NCBI GenBank assembly: GCA_002937895.1
Contig: PTKV01000006.1
Span: 1-64,000 of the forward strand
DNA: 64,000 bases
Source: Alphaproteobacteria bacterium MarineAlpha5_Bin9
GTDB taxonomy: Bacteria; Pseudomonadota; Alphaproteobacteria; HIMB59; GCA-002718135
Direction: 5' to 3'
Of this stretch, positions 48,154 to 58,508 are shown one piece after another. Below the pieces are notes generated by a model. That model did not search any database and was not told where the DNA came from. It was given only the letters and a program-made list of their open reading frames with translations. Each line of letters opens with the position of its first letter. Position 1 is the first letter of the stretch. The translations under genes were made by a program, and so were the position numbers.

Positions 48154-48348
48154 TTATTTACTATGTGGAGGCATTTTTTTTTCAACAAACCACACATGTT
48201 TTTTTAAGACTGGATCATATTTTTTCATTCTTAACTTTTCAGAAACTTTAAGACCTTTAGTAGGTTTTCTTACAATATATTTAGTCCCAGTTTTTTTATT
48301 TTCTTCTGGTACTAGTTGTTTAAGAGCATATGAAGATTTTTTTGCCAT
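48154..48348 (-). CDS. rpmG: 50S ribosomal protein L33
   Basis: The core YIVRKPTKGLKVSEKLRMKKYDPVLKKHVWFVEKKM matches L33 (TEKL.(K)KYDPVVRKHVEFKE). It carries no zinc Cys pairs. At 64 aa it is longer than the common ~55: the N-terminal half differs (MAKKSSYALKQLVPEENKKTGTKY) and a PPHSK tail is added. Identity is good; the extension is unusual. Confidence 0.9.
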   Translation of the reverse strand: MAKKSSYALKQLVPEENKKTGTKYIVRKPTKGLKVSEKLRMKKYDPVLKKHVWFVEKKMPPHSK

Positions 48349-48390
48349 ATGACTCTTTATAACTTATTCATTAGAATTTGATAGTTTTTT

Positions 48391-49326
48391 TTAAAAAAAA
48401 TTAAATATTGTTTGCTTTATGTAAGGATTATATCTCCCTCTTTTTTTAGCTAATTCTATTTGTTTATTTCTTTCCCGCAATTTTAATCTTTTAGCTTTGC
48501 TTAACAAATTATAACAATTTTTACAACTTACACCCTTTTCATATTTTTTTGATTTTTTATCATTATTCTTTATTGGCAATCTGCACCCATGACATAAATC
48601 ATAACTACCTTTTCTTAATTCATTTTTAAGAGAAACCCTATTATCAAAAACAAAACACTCCCCAATCCATTTAGATTTTTCTTTAGAAGTTACTTCTAAA
48701 TATTTCAAAATTCCTCCCTTCAATTGATAAATATCCTTATATCCTTTTTTAATCATATAAGCTGATGCTTTTTCACATCTAATGCCTCCTGTGCAAAACA
48801 TAGCAATTTTTTTATTTTTTTTTATTTCAGTATTATTTTTTATAAATGTTTTAAAATCAGAAAATTTATCTAATTGTGGATTAACTGCATTTTTAAAAGT
48901 TCCTATTTTTATTTCAAATTTATTTCTCAAATCAATCAAAATTGTGTCTTTTGATCCTATTAAAGTATTCCATTTTTTTGGGGGAATATGTGTTGCAGTA
49001 TTTTTTTCTACATCTAAATTACTTTTAGCAAATGTAATAATTTCTTTTTTTATTTTAATTTTCATTCTGTTAAATGGCATATATTTATATTTACTATATT
49101 TGGCTTCTATTCTTTTAAAACCCAAATTTTTGATTTTATCTTCAAATTCAATTACAGGTTTTTCTAAACCTGCTATAGTGCCATTTATACCTTCAGAAGC
49201 TAAAATTATTGTTCCTCGAATTTTATTAAATGAACAGTATTGAGATAGAACACGCTTTAAATCATTAATTTTGATAATTTTTCTAAATTGATAGAAAGTA
49301 AATATGGTAAAATTATTATTATTCAT
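48391..49326 (-). CDS. trhO: tRNA uridine(34) hydroxylase TrhO (rhodanese family)
   Basis: Oxygen-dependent 5-hydroxylation of wobble U34 in tRNAs (family knowledge). An N-terminal acylphosphatase-like domain (FYQFRKIIKINDLKRVLSQYCSFNKIRGTIILASEGINGTIAG) precedes a rhodanese domain with LIDLRNKFEIKIGTFKNAVNP and the active-site loop MFCTGGIRCEKASAYMIKKGY (~175). The C-terminal YDLCHGCRLPI...GVSCKNCYN has four Cys in a zinc-like arrangement. 311 aa is typical. Confidence 0.93.
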   Translation of the reverse strand: MNNNNFTIFTFYQFRKIIKINDLKRVLSQYCSFNKIRGTIILASEGINGTIAGLEKPVIEFEDKIKNLGFKRIEAKYSKYKYMPFNRMKIKIKKEIITFAKSNLDVEKNTATHIPPKKWNTLIGSKDTILIDLRNKFEIKIGTFKNAVNPQLDKFSDFKTFIKNNTEIKKNKKIAMFCTGGIRCEKASAYMIKKGYKDIYQLKGGILKYLEVTSKEKSKWIGECFVFDNRVSLKNELRKGSYDLCHGCRLPIKNNDKKSKKYEKGVSCKNCYNLLSKAKRLKLRERNKQIELAKKRGRYNPYIKQTIFNFF

Positions 49327-49362
49327 TTAGGACATTAATTAAAATTAATTCATAAATTGCAA

Positions 49363-50259
49363 ATGGATACAAATCAAAAAGAATTTAATATTAAAAAATT
49401 GATTTCTAACTATTCTATAGAAACTACCCCACAAGTATATTTGAAATATGGCGGTTTTCATGAATTTCTAACAAATCATAATGATATATATGTTACATTT
49501 TTACCTAATGAAAATAGTAAAAATGTAATACAAACATGTAAAAAAATAAACGAAGAAGGTTTAAATGCTATACCACATCTGCCTGCTAGAAATATTGAAA
49601 ATAATGAAGAATTAAATACTTTTATAGCTAGCTTATCTGAAATTGCTGGATGTAAAAAAATTTTATTAATAGCAGGAAGTGGTAAAAAAAAAGGAAGCAT
49701 CGGTTCTTCTATAGAAGTTTTAGAAACAGGATTTTTATCTAAATATAATTTTGTTCAGGTAGGAGTGGCAGGTCATCCTGATGGGAGTATAGATATTTCA
49801 AAAAAAGAATTAGATGATGCTATAATTTCAAAAAATAAAATAGCTAAAGATGTTGATTATAAAATATATATTGTTACACAATTTTTTTTTGAAATTGCTA
49901 GTTTTATAAAATGGGAAAAACATATTAATAAAATAGGAAATCAATTAGATATACATGCAGGAATACCTGGACCAGCTACATTAAAAACACTAATCAGCTA
50001 TGCTAAATCCTGTGGAATAAGTAATTCAATAAGATTTTTATCAAAACAAGCATTTAATTTATCAAAATTAGCTACTACAAACTGCCCAGATAAACTAATA
50101 ACAGAATTAAGCATTTATAAAGATGAAAATTCACTAACAAAATTAAAAAAAATTCATATGTATCCATTTGGAGGTATTAAAAAAACCTCAAACTGGATAA
50201 ATTCAATAAATAACTCCACTTTAAAATTTAATAGTAAGAATGAATTTACTATTATTTAA
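49363..50259 (+). CDS. MetF-like methylenetetrahydrofolate reductase family protein
   Basis: TIM-barrel flavoprotein family: NDIYVTFLPNENSKNVIQTCKKINEEGLNAIPHLPARNI (residues ~40-80), KKILLIAGSGKKKGS, VQVGVAGHPDGSIDISKKEL, KIYIVTQFFFE and DIHAGIPGPATLKTLISYAKSCGI. These match MetF, but the N-terminal MetF glutamate-bearing FE(F/L)FPP motif is not obvious, marking a divergent clade seen near fhs/sarcosine genes. It may interconvert methylene- and methyl-THF or serve in C1 oxidation. The track starts at TTG 49357; ATG 49363 is simpler. Fhs follows after 33 nt. Confidence 0.8.
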   Translation: MDTNQKEFNIKKLISNYSIETTPQVYLKYGGFHEFLTNHNDIYVTFLPNENSKNVIQTCKKINEEGLNAIPHLPARNIENNEELNTFIASLSEIAGCKKILLIAGSGKKKGSIGSSIEVLETGFLSKYNFVQVGVAGHPDGSIDISKKELDDAIISKNKIAKDVDYKIYIVTQFFFEIASFIKWEKHINKIGNQLDIHAGIPGPATLKTLISYAKSCGISNSIRFLSKQAFNLSKLATTNCPDKLITELSIYKDENSLTKLKKIHMYPFGGIKKTSNWINSINNSTLKFNSKNEFTII

Positions 50260-50292
50260 TATAAATAAGATATAAAAGAAATTTGAATATTT

Positions 50293-51960
50293 ATGGTGCT
50301 AACTGACATTGAAATTGCGAGAAAAAGTTCAAAAAAGAGAATTAAAGATATTGCAAAATCCCTAAACTTACCGGAAAAATATTTGCAATCATTTGGAGAT
50401 AATATCGCAAAAATTGACTCAGAAAAATTAAAAATAAAAAATAAAAAAAAATCTAAACTTATTCTAATGACAGCAATTACACCTACTCCTGCAGGTGAAG
50501 GAAAAACTACTACATCTGTCGGTTTAACAGATGGTCTTTGTAAAATAGGAAAAAAAAGTATCGTTTGTCTTAGAGAGCCTAGCTTAGGACCTAGTTTTGG
50601 AATGAAGGGAGGTGCTGCTGGAGGTGGCTACTCTCAAGTTGTTCCTATGGAGGAAATAAATCTTCATTTTACCGGAGATTTTCATGCTATTACATCAGCT
50701 AATAATTTATTGGCATCTTTAATAGACAATCATATTTATTGGGGTAATAAACTAAAAATTGATCAACGAAGAATAACTTGGAAAAGATGTATTGATTTAA
50801 ATGATCGTGCCTTAAGAGAAATTACTTCAAATTTAGGAGGTGTAGTTAATGGCTTTCCTAGAATTGATGGTTTTAATATTACTGTAGCATCTGAAGTTAT
50901 GGCTATTTTTTGTTTATCATCAAATATAAAAGATCTTGAAAGAAGGCTCTCAAATATTATAATAGGCTATACTAAAGAAAAAGAAGCAGTTTATGCAAAA
51001 GATCTAAATGCTCAAGGAGCAATGACTGTCTTATTGAAAGAAGCCTTAAAACCTAATTTGGTTCAAACTCTTGAAAATAATCCTGCGATAATTCATGGCG
51101 GTCCTTTTGCTAATATTGCACACGGATGTAACAGCCTGATAGCAACTAAGACTGCACTTAATCTAGCAGATTACGTAGTAACAGAAGCAGGTTTTGGTGC
51201 TGATTTAGGTGCAGAAAAATTTATCAATATAAAATGCAGAATTGGAAATATTCAACCTGATGTAGTTGTAATAGTAGCCACAATTAGAGCTTTAAAAATG
51301 CATGGTGGAGTTGAAAAAAATAATCTACAAAAAAAAGATACCCATTCGGTTAAGATAGGAATGTCAAATCTAAAAAGACATATAGACAATATGAAAAAAT
51401 TTGGGGTTCCTGCTATAGTAGCTATTAATCATTTTAGTAAAGATTCTGATGATGAAATAAAAATTGTCGAAGAAGAATGTAAGAAAATTGGAGTAGATGC
51501 TATTTTATGTAAACATTGGGAAAATGGTGGAAGTGGAACAATAGATTTAGCAAATAAAGTTGTAGAACTATCTGAGCAAAAAAATAATTTTAATGTTATT
51601 TATGAAAATAATATTTCACTAATTGATAAAATTAAAACAATTGTAAAAGAGATATATAGGGCTGATGATGTTGTAGCTGATCAAAAAATTAGAAACGAAT
51701 TAAAAAATTTTGAGAATAATGGATGCAAAAATTATCCTATTTGTATAGCTAAAACTCAATATAGCTTTTCTACTGATCCATCACTTAAAGGAGCACCAGT
51801 AAATCATGTAGTTCCAATAAAAGAAGTTAGATTGGCAAATGGAGCAGAATTTATCGTTGTAATTTGTGGAGAAATAAGAACTATGCCAGGTCTTCCAAGT
51901 AAGCCAGCTTCAAAATCTATCTTCTTAGATAAAGATGGAAAAATACATGGACTTTTTTAA
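50293..51960 (+). CDS. fhs: formate-tetrahydrofolate ligase Fhs
   Basis: Interconverts formate + THF + ATP and 10-formyl-THF. The P-loop-like [20 protein letters not shown] near 58, [32 protein letters not shown] near 105, [19 protein letters not shown] near 270, [14 protein letters not shown] and [12 protein letters not shown] near the end are standard. 555 aa is normal. With sarcosine oxidase and formate dehydrogenase in the window, running toward formate release to yield ATP is plausible. Confidence 0.97.
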   Translation: MVLTDIEIARKSSKKRIKDIAKSLNLPEKYLQSFGDNIAKIDSEKLKIKNKKKSKLILMTAITPTPAGEGKTTTSVGLTDGLCKIGKKSIVCLREPSLGPSFGMKGGAAGGGYSQVVPMEEINLHFTGDFHAITSANNLLASLIDNHIYWGNKLKIDQRRITWKRCIDLNDRALREITSNLGGVVNGFPRIDGFNITVASEVMAIFCLSSNIKDLERRLSNIIIGYTKEKEAVYAKDLNAQGAMTVLLKEALKPNLVQTLENNPAIIHGGPFANIAHGCNSLIATKTALNLADYVVTEAGFGADLGAEKFINIKCRIGNIQPDVVVIVATIRALKMHGGVEKNNLQKKDTHSVKIGMSNLKRHIDNMKKFGVPAIVAINHFSKDSDDEIKIVEEECKKIGVDAILCKHWENGGSGTIDLANKVVELSEQKNNFNVIYENNISLIDKIKTIVKEIYRADDVVADQKIRNELKNFENNGCKNYPICIAKTQYSFSTDPSLKGAPVNHVVPIKEVRLANGAEFIVVICGEIRTMPGLPSKPASKSIFLDKDGKIHGLF

Positions 51961-51974
51961 AATTTTTAATTTTG

Positions 51975-53237
51975 ATGAATAAAAAACCAAAAAAATATTC
52001 AGTTTTTTCACTAATTAAAAATGCATTTACTTATCACGAAAATTGGCAACCTGCATGGAGGTCTCCTGAACCAAAAAAAGAATACGATGCTATTATTATT
52101 GGTGGGGGAGGACATGGATTAACTACTGCTTATTATCTAGCTAAGAATCATGACTTAAAAAATATTGCAGTAATTGAAAAAGGTTGGATTGGTGGAGGAA
52201 ATACAGGAAGAAATACAACAATAATCAGATCTAATTATTTATGGGATCAGAGTGCTGCTCTTTATGAACATGCACTTAAATTGTGGGAAAGTATGTCTCA
52301 AGAATTGAATTATAATGTAATGTTTTCTCAAAGAGGAGTTATGAATGTTGCACATAATCTTCATGATGTTAGAGAATTAAAACGAAGGTGGCATTCAAAT
52401 CGCTTAAATGACATTGATTGTGAATGGTTAGATACCAATCAAGTAAAGAAATTTTGCCCAATTATTAATACATCTCAAAATATTAGATATCCAGTTTTAG
52501 GAGCCACTCTTCAAAGAAGAGCTGGAACTGCTAGGCATGATGCAGTAGCTTGGGGATATGCAAGAGGGGCTGACGCTATGGGGGTAGATATTATTCAAAA
52601 CTGTGAAGTAACAAATATAATTGTTCAAAATGGACAAGTTACAGGAATAGAAACTAACAAGGGTAAAATTAAATCAAAAAAAATTGGAGTAGTAGCTGCA
52701 GGTCATTCAAGTGTTATTGCTAATATGGTAGGAATTAGATTACCATTAGAAAGTAGACCTTTGCAGGCTCTAGTGTCTGAACCTGTAAAACCTATTCTTG
52801 ATACAGTAGTTATGTCAAATACTATTCATGCTTATGTATCTCAATCAGATAAAGGAGAATTAGTTATAGGAGCTGGAACTGATAGCTATACATCATATAC
52901 ACAAAGAGGTGGTTTTAACATCGTTGAAGATACAGTAACTGCAATAGTTGAATTATTTCCTCTTTTTTCTAGAATGAAAATGTTAAGGCATTGGGGTGGA
53001 ATAGTAGATATTTGTCCTGATGCTAGTCCAATTATAAGTAAAACGCATATCAATGGTCTATTTTTTAATTGTGGTTGGGGAACCGGTGGATTCAAAGCCA
53101 CACCAGGATCAGGATGGGTATTTGCACACACAATAGCTAATAATGAACCTCATAAATTAAATGAGCCATTTAGTATTAATAGATTTTCAAGTGGGGAGTT
53201 AGTTGATGAGCATGGGGCAGCAGCAGTAGCGCATTAA
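51975..53237 (+). CDS. soxB: sarcosine oxidase beta subunit
   Basis: FAD/FMN-binding subunit where sarcosine is demethylated. Contains [52 protein letters not shown] (~35-85), [24 protein letters not shown] (~180), a substrate/flavin region [16 protein letters not shown] and [17 protein letters not shown] at the C-terminus. 420 aa. The track's TTG start at 51972 adds one Met; ATG 51975 is preferred. It begins soxBDAG 14 nt after fhs, so the C1 genes are likely one transcript. Confidence 0.96.
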   Translation: MNKKPKKYSVFSLIKNAFTYHENWQPAWRSPEPKKEYDAIIIGGGGHGLTTAYYLAKNHDLKNIAVIEKGWIGGGNTGRNTTIIRSNYLWDQSAALYEHALKLWESMSQELNYNVMFSQRGVMNVAHNLHDVRELKRRWHSNRLNDIDCEWLDTNQVKKFCPIINTSQNIRYPVLGATLQRRAGTARHDAVAWGYARGADAMGVDIIQNCEVTNIIVQNGQVTGIETNKGKIKSKKIGVVAAGHSSVIANMVGIRLPLESRPLQALVSEPVKPILDTVVMSNTIHAYVSQSDKGELVIGAGTDSYTSYTQRGGFNIVEDTVTAIVELFPLFSRMKMLRHWGGIVDICPDASPIISKTHINGLFFNCGWGTGGFKATPGSGWVFAHTIANNEPHKLNEPFSINRFSSGELVDEHGAAAVAH

Positions 53238-53239
53238 TT

Positions 53240-53593
53240 ATGTTTTTAATTAATTGTCCTTATTGTGGAGAAAGAGATCAGATTGAATTTACTTGTGGAG
53301 GAGAAGCTCATATAATTCGACCTAAAAACCCTCCAGATTTAAGTGATGATCAATGGGCTGATTATCTTTTTATGCGAAAAAATATAAAAGGAGTTCAATT
53401 TGAAAGATGGAATCACTCAAATGGATGTCGTAGATGGTTTAATGTTGTAAGAAATACAGCTACAGATGAAATTATTAAAATTTATAATATGGGAGAAAGT
53501 TCTCCTACTATTAAAGGTAATGAGCCAAAAACTCCATCAGGAGAGCCTAAAATTGGATCTGGGAATATTTCAACTACTTTTGAAAAAAAATAA
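53240..53593 (+). CDS. soxD: sarcosine oxidase delta subunit
   Basis: A 117-aa zinc-binding subunit: CPYCGERDQIEFTCGGEAH near the start, WADYLFMRKNIKGVQFERWNHSNGCRRWFNVVRNTATDEI. The conserved Cys/His set (CPYC, H in EAH, C in NGCRRWF) matches the structural zinc site of heterotetrameric sarcosine oxidase. It carries a low-complexity Gly/Pro/Lys-rich tail. It follows soxB by 2 nt and precedes soxA by 2 nt. Confidence 0.95.
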   Translation: MFLINCPYCGERDQIEFTCGGEAHIIRPKNPPDLSDDQWADYLFMRKNIKGVQFERWNHSNGCRRWFNVVRNTATDEIIKIYNMGESSPTIKGNEPKTPSGEPKIGSGNISTTFEKK

Positions 53594-53595
53594 CC

Positions 53596-56574
53596 ATGTC
53601 TAAAAAAATTTCTTTTACTTTTGATGGAAAAAAATATTTTGGAAATGAAAAAGACACTCTAGCAAGTGCATTACTAAGAAATGGTGTTTTTTTGGTAGGA
53701 AGAAGTTTTAAATACCATAGGCCAAGAGGTATTTTGGCTTCAGGTTCTGAAGAGCCTAATGCTCTTGTTCAATTAGAATCACAAGGCTTCACAGAACCAA
53801 ATGTTAAAGCTACAGAAGTTTTATTATATGAAGGATTAAAAGCAAATTCTCAAAATAATTGGCCAAGTTTAAAATTTGATATTGGCTCAGTAAATAATTT
53901 CCTATCTCCCTTTTTTCCAGCTGGATTTTATTATAAAACATTTATGTGGCCTCCAGGACTATGGAAAAAATATGAATTTTTTATTAGACGCGCTGCTGGT
54001 TTAGGCAAATCACCTAAAGAAAATGATCCTAATGAATATGAACATGTTCATTATCATTGTGATTATTTAATTGTAGGTGGTGGAGTTAGTGGGATGTTAG
54101 CTAGCGAAATTTTAAGACAAGGTTCTAATGAAAATATTAAAATTTTATTAATAGATCAAAATAATGAACTTGGAGGAAATTTCAATTATGGAACAGAACA
54201 AAGAATTTATACAAAAGGAATAGTAAATGGTGATGAAGCTTATTCTGGATGGATACAATGGTTAAAAAATCATATAAAAAAATACTTTAATCTAAAAATT
54301 TTAAATTCAACGTCAGTTTTCGCATATATGCATAATAACTACTTACTTGCTATTCAAAATATAGATCCACAAATTAGTCCTCAAAACAAAACACTAAGAC
54401 AGAGAATTTGGAAAATCCGTGCAAAAAAAGTTATTTTAGCAACTGGTTCTTTTGAAAGACCTCTTGTTTTTGATAACAATGATAGACCAGGTATTCTATT
54501 AGCTAATAGCGCTAAACAGTATATGGAAAAATATAATTTAAAGTTAGGTAAAAAAACTGTTATCTTTACTAACAATGATAGTGCTTACCAAACAGCTAAC
54601 TTTATGTTTAGGACCGGCATTCCTATTGAATGTGTCGTTGATTTAAGAGAAAAAATAAATCCATATTTACAAAAATTAATGGACATAGCAAAAATTCCAA
54701 TTCACTTCGGTCATGCAATTACTGATACAAGTGGATGGCTAAGAATTAAATCTATAAAAATAAATAAGATTGATGGCAAAACTAATAAAATTATAGGCAA
54801 AGCAATAAATATTGATTGTGACAATTTATTAATATCTGGAGGTTGGAATCCCAATGTAAACCTGTTCAGTCAATCACGAGGGAAATTAATTTATAGAGAT
54901 TTAGATGGTTGCTTTATACCTCAAGAATCATTTCAAAATGAAATATCAATAGGAGCTTGTAATGGCACCTTTGAGCTAGAAAATATTTTTAAAGAAGCAT
55001 ATAAAAAATTAGAACATTTAATTAATCCAGAATTACTGTTTAATAAATTTTATTGTGAAGAAACTACTTATAAAGAAAACATAAAAACTATTTGGCAAAT
55101 ACCTTCATCAAAGCCATTAGGTAAAACGAAAATGTTCGTTGATTTTCAAAATGATGTAACTTCAAAAGATATAAAATTAGCATTAAGTGAAGGTTATCGA
55201 TCGATAGAACATATTAAGCGCTACACAACTACAGGTATGGCAACTGATCAAGGCAAAACAAGCAATGTAAATGCTCTTGGCATAATATCAAAAATTTCAA
55301 ATCGTCCTATTGAAGAACTTGGGACTACTACTTTTAGATTGCCTTATACTCCAATAACTTTTGGCGCAATAGCAGGAAGAAACATAAAAGATTTTTTTGA
55401 CTTAGAAAGAACAACTCCTATTCACGAATGGCATCTTAAAAGAGGAGCTAAGTTTGAAGATGTTGGCCAATGGAAAAGACCTTGGTATTATCCAATAAAA
55501 AATGAAAATATGCAAAAAGCTGTAAACAGAGAAGTAGAGGCAACAAGAAATGGAATTGGTATACTAGATGCATCAACCTTAGGTAAAATTGATATCAAAG
55601 GAAGAGATGCAAGTGAATTTTTAAACCGTGTTTATACTAATGCATGGACAAAACTTGAAATAGGAAAATGCCGATATGGTTTAATGCTAGGAGATGATGG
55701 AATGGTAATAGATGATGGTGTAACAAGCAGAATCGGAAAAAATCATTACGTTATGTCAACTACAACTGGGAATGCTGCTAGTGTTATGTCTAAATTAGAA
55801 GATTGGCTTCAAACAGAATGGCCAGATTTAAAAGTTTTTTTAACATCTGTTACTGAGCAATTTGCTACAATTAGTATAAATGGGCCGTATTCAGAAAAAT
55901 TATTAAATAAACTTTGTCCTAAAGAAGATTTTTCAAACAATAATTTTCCTCATATGAGTTTTAAAGAAATAAATGTTTTAGGTATAAGCTGTAGAATTAT
56001 GAGAATTAGTTTTACAGGAGAAAAGTGTTATGAAATAAATATTCCATCAAATTATGCAAAAAATTTATGGGAGATATGTTTTGATCTTGGAAAAGAATAT
56101 AATATTACTCCATATGGAACAGAGGCTATGCATGTTTTAAGAGCAGAAAAAGGATTCATAATTGTAGGTCAAGAAACAGATGGTTCTGTTACTCCAATAG
56201 ACTTAGATATGAGCTGGATCGTTAGTAAAAAGAAATATGACTTTATAGGAAAAAGAGCATTGTTTAGAAGTGACACAATTAAAAAAGGAAGGAAACAATT
56301 AGTAGGTATTTTAACTACTAACCCAGATATAATTTTAGAAGAAGGCTCTCAAATTGTTGAAAAAATTACAAAAAAACCAATGGATATGATTGGTCATATT
56401 ACCTCTAGTTATTATTCCCCAAACTTAAAAAGATCTTTTGCTCTAGGATTAGTTAAAGGTGGATTAGATAAAAAAGGTCTAAAAATGTTTGTTCCAATGA
56501 TAAATAAAAATATAGAAGTTGAAATTACTAATCCAGTATTTATTGATCCTTCAAATAAAAGGCTTATTGCTTAA
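53596..56574 (+). CDS. soxA: sarcosine oxidase alpha subunit
   Basis: Large 992-aa subunit that binds NAD and tetrahydrofolate. An N-terminal ferredoxin-like domain (SFTFDGKKYFGNEKDTLASALLRNGVFLVGRSFKYHRPRGI) without a Cys cluster, a dinucleotide-binding domain (YLIVGGGVSGMLASEILRQG, ~155-175; ATGSFERPLVFDNNDRPGI, ~278-296), and a C-terminal GcvT/aminomethyltransferase domain starting near 620 (EWHLKRGAKFEDVGQWKRPWYYP) that would make methylene-THF. The stop overlaps soxG (TAATG). Confidence 0.96.
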   Translation: MSKKISFTFDGKKYFGNEKDTLASALLRNGVFLVGRSFKYHRPRGILASGSEEPNALVQLESQGFTEPNVKATEVLLYEGLKANSQNNWPSLKFDIGSVNNFLSPFFPAGFYYKTFMWPPGLWKKYEFFIRRAAGLGKSPKENDPNEYEHVHYHCDYLIVGGGVSGMLASEILRQGSNENIKILLIDQNNELGGNFNYGTEQRIYTKGIVNGDEAYSGWIQWLKNHIKKYFNLKILNSTSVFAYMHNNYLLAIQNIDPQISPQNKTLRQRIWKIRAKKVILATGSFERPLVFDNNDRPGILLANSAKQYMEKYNLKLGKKTVIFTNNDSAYQTANFMFRTGIPIECVVDLREKINPYLQKLMDIAKIPIHFGHAITDTSGWLRIKSIKINKIDGKTNKIIGKAINIDCDNLLISGGWNPNVNLFSQSRGKLIYRDLDGCFIPQESFQNEISIGACNGTFELENIFKEAYKKLEHLINPELLFNKFYCEETTYKENIKTIWQIPSSKPLGKTKMFVDFQNDVTSKDIKLALSEGYRSIEHIKRYTTTGMATDQGKTSNVNALGIISKISNRPIEELGTTTFRLPYTPITFGAIAGRNIKDFFDLERTTPIHEWHLKRGAKFEDVGQWKRPWYYPIKNENMQKAVNREVEATRNGIGILDASTLGKIDIKGRDASEFLNRVYTNAWTKLEIGKCRYGLMLGDDGMVIDDGVTSRIGKNHYVMSTTTGNAASVMSKLEDWLQTEWPDLKVFLTSVTEQFATISINGPYSEKLLNKLCPKEDFSNNNFPHMSFKEINVLGISCRIMRISFTGEKCYEINIPSNYAKNLWEICFDLGKEYNITPYGTEAMHVLRAEKGFIIVGQETDGSVTPIDLDMSWIVSKKKYDFIGKRALFRSDTIKKGRKQLVGILTTNPDIILEEGSQIVEKITKKPMDMIGHITSSYYSPNLKRSFALGLVKGGLDKKGLKMFVPMINKNIEVEITNPVFIDPSNKRLIA

Positions 56575-57149
56575 TGTTAAAAAAAGAAGAAACAGTTTTA
56601 TTTAAGAAACATAATATTGAGAATTATTCCAAAATAAAAATTGAAGAAATACAAAATATTAAGAAAATTAATTTACGTTTTGATCCTAATAGTAAAGAAT
56701 TAAAGTCTATAACTAGTAAAATTTTAGATATTATAATACCTACTATACCAAATACTTATTCTGAAAAAGAAAAACAGAAAATTATTTGGCTAGGACCTAA
56801 TGAATGGTTAATAATAGATTCTGAAGAAAAATTAGATGATGATTTGTTGAACAAAAGTTTAGGTGATGAAAATGCTAGCGTAACTAATATCTCAGAAAGC
56901 AAAACTATTTTAAGAATTTCTGGTAAAAAAACTTTTAGCTTATTGTCAAAATTTTTAGTTTTAGATCTTGAAAAAAATTTGTCAAATGATCATTTGTGTG
57001 TTCAAACTATATTTTTAAAAGTACCAATTCTTTTAGTAAGAAATAAAAATTTCGATAATATTATTGAAATTGATATCTTTATAAATAGATCCCATGTAAA
57101 TTATATTTATAATATATTGATTGATGGAACAAAAAATCTTGATTTTTAA
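56574..57149 (+). CDS. soxG: sarcosine oxidase gamma subunit
   Basis: A 191-aa GcvT-fold-like subunit with the SoxG pattern NLRFDPNSKELKSI, IPTIPNTYSEKEKQKIIWLGPNEWLIIDSEEKL, NASVTNISESKTILRISGKKTFSLLSKFLVLDLEKN. Divergent in sequence as usual for this subunit, but position after soxA and length fit. ATG overlaps the soxA stop; its own 3' end overlaps the nuclease gene by about 26 nt. Confidence 0.9.
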   Translation: MLKKEETVLFKKHNIENYSKIKIEEIQNIKKINLRFDPNSKELKSITSKILDIIIPTIPNTYSEKEKQKIIWLGPNEWLIIDSEEKLDDDLLNKSLGDENASVTNISESKTILRISGKKTFSLLSKFLVLDLEKNLSNDHLCVQTIFLKVPILLVRNKNFDNIIEIDIFINRSHVNYIYNILIDGTKNLDF

Positions 57150-57609
57150 AAATTTAGTTTATTTCCTATTATACTTAATATTTTCTTTTGAGGTTAATTC
57201 TAAAGAAATATTTGGCCTTGCTAGAGTAATTGATGGCGATACAATCCATATCAATAACAATAAAATTAGATTACATGGTATAGATGCTCCAGAAATCGAT
57301 CAGACTTGCAATTTAAATAATAAAAAATGGAATTGCGGACAGAAATCAAAGCAAGAATTAATCAAATTAACATCATTTAATGATGTTAAATGTAATATAA
57401 AAGATACGGATAGATATGGAAGATTTATAGCAGTTTGTTTTTCAAAAAATATAAATATAAATAAATATATGGTAAGAAATGGCTGGGCAATAGCATATAA
57501 ATTTTACTCAAAAGACTATATAAAAGAAGAAAAATTAGCTATAAAAAATCAATTAGGTATATGGACGAGCGAATTTATAGAGCCTTATTTATATAGAAAA
57601 AATAAATAA
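57124..57609 (+). CDS. secreted thermonuclease (SNase)-family protein
   Basis: A 161-aa protein with a signal-like N-terminus (FKNLVYFLLYLIFSFEVNS) and a staphylococcal-nuclease domain: GLARVIDGDTIHINNNKIRLHGIDAPEIDQTC, NCGQKSKQELIKL, TDRYGRFIAVCF, MVRNGWAIAYKFYSKDYI. The calcium/active residues of the family (Asp in DGDT, Arg in RLHGIDAPE, Arg in RYGR) are kept, and a Cys pair (TC...NCG) may form a disulfide. ATG 57124 is preferred over TTG 57121. Its overlap with soxG is probably just compaction. Confidence 0.88.
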   Translation: MEQKILIFKNLVYFLLYLIFSFEVNSKEIFGLARVIDGDTIHINNNKIRLHGIDAPEIDQTCNLNNKKWNCGQKSKQELIKLTSFNDVKCNIKDTDRYGRFIAVCFSKNININKYMVRNGWAIAYKFYSKDYIKEEKLAIKNQLGIWTSEFIEPYLYRKNK

Positions 57610-57610
57610 A

Positions 57611-58450
57611 TTAGCTACTACTTTCAGGATCTAATTCATATGTTTTTTTTCTTAAATAAAAAGTTATTTCTTTAATATCACCAATGGATTCTATTTCATC
57701 AAATTTTATTAATTGTCCTACATGAACTCCAATTGTCTCTCCTATTTTTCTTTTTAATTCATACATCATTAGCGAGTATCTAAAAGTTTGGCCCATTTTA
57801 TTAGCTATATGAAAAAGATCGCTATTTTGCCCTTCAAAAAAAATTGGTAAAACAGGACTTTTAGTTTTTAAAGCGAGCTTAGCAGTAAACATTTTCCAAT
57901 CACTTTCTATTGCTTTGATATTTTTTTTGATCTTATTTTTAGTAGCTATTGCTCCAGAAGGAAATATCATTATTACACCTTCGTTTAACAAAACTCTTTC
58001 AGCATCTTTTCTTGATTGAATATTATTTTTTAGAGCTTCTTTGTTTTTTTCAAAATCAAAAGGAATAATTTTTTCTTTTATTGCCTCTGCTTGTCTCAAA
58101 ACTTTATGGGTAATAAGTTTATAGTCTTGCCTTACTTTAGTAAGTAAATAACCCATGATAACACCATCTGCGACTCCAAAAGCATGATTAGCCACAATTA
58201 TTAATCTCCCTGTTTTTGGAATTGGATCTTTCTCTAAAAAGTGCAGATCTATTTTTATTTTTAATTTATCAACTGCATCATGCCAAAATAATTCAGGCGG
58301 TCTATTTTCATTTAAATATTGATCATAAAGTTTTTTTAACTTTAATTTACCTGTGCTTAGTTCAGTAATTTTTATTATAGCTCTTCCCAAAGGGCTAACT
58401 TCTGTAGAAGCAAAGGTAAATGCTAAATTATTTTGAACCATAAAAATCAA
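57611..58450 (-). CDS. lysophospholipid acyltransferase (PlsC-like/hemolysin-type)
   Basis: A 279-aa acyltransferase with the motif IVANHAFGVADGVIMGYLL: His and Asp are five residues apart (HX5D), as in the putative hemolysin branch (NHPxGGxDG), not the HX4D of classic PlsC. MIFPSGAIATK (~165) and SPVLPIFFEGQNSDLFHIANK (~195) correspond to the FPEGT and P-x-x-P blocks. Likely acylates a glycerophospholipid or lipid-linked amino acid; substrate unknown. The start could also be the Met three codons in. 58 bp separate it from glpX. Confidence 0.83.
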   Translation of the reverse strand: MIFMVQNNLAFTFASTEVSPLGRAIIKITELSTGKLKLKKLYDQYLNENRPPELFWHDAVDKLKIKIDLHFLEKDPIPKTGRLIIVANHAFGVADGVIMGYLLTKVRQDYKLITHKVLRQAEAIKEKIIPFDFEKNKEALKNNIQSRKDAERVLLNEGVIMIFPSGAIATKNKIKKNIKAIESDWKMFTAKLALKTKSPVLPIFFEGQNSDLFHIANKMGQTFRYSLMMYELKRKIGETIGVHVGQLIKFDEIESIGDIKEITFYLRKKTYELDPESSS

Positions 58451-58508
58451 TAATATAAATTCAAATTTTTTTCATTAAAAAATTCAACATCAAGAAAAAA
58501 CACTTAAT

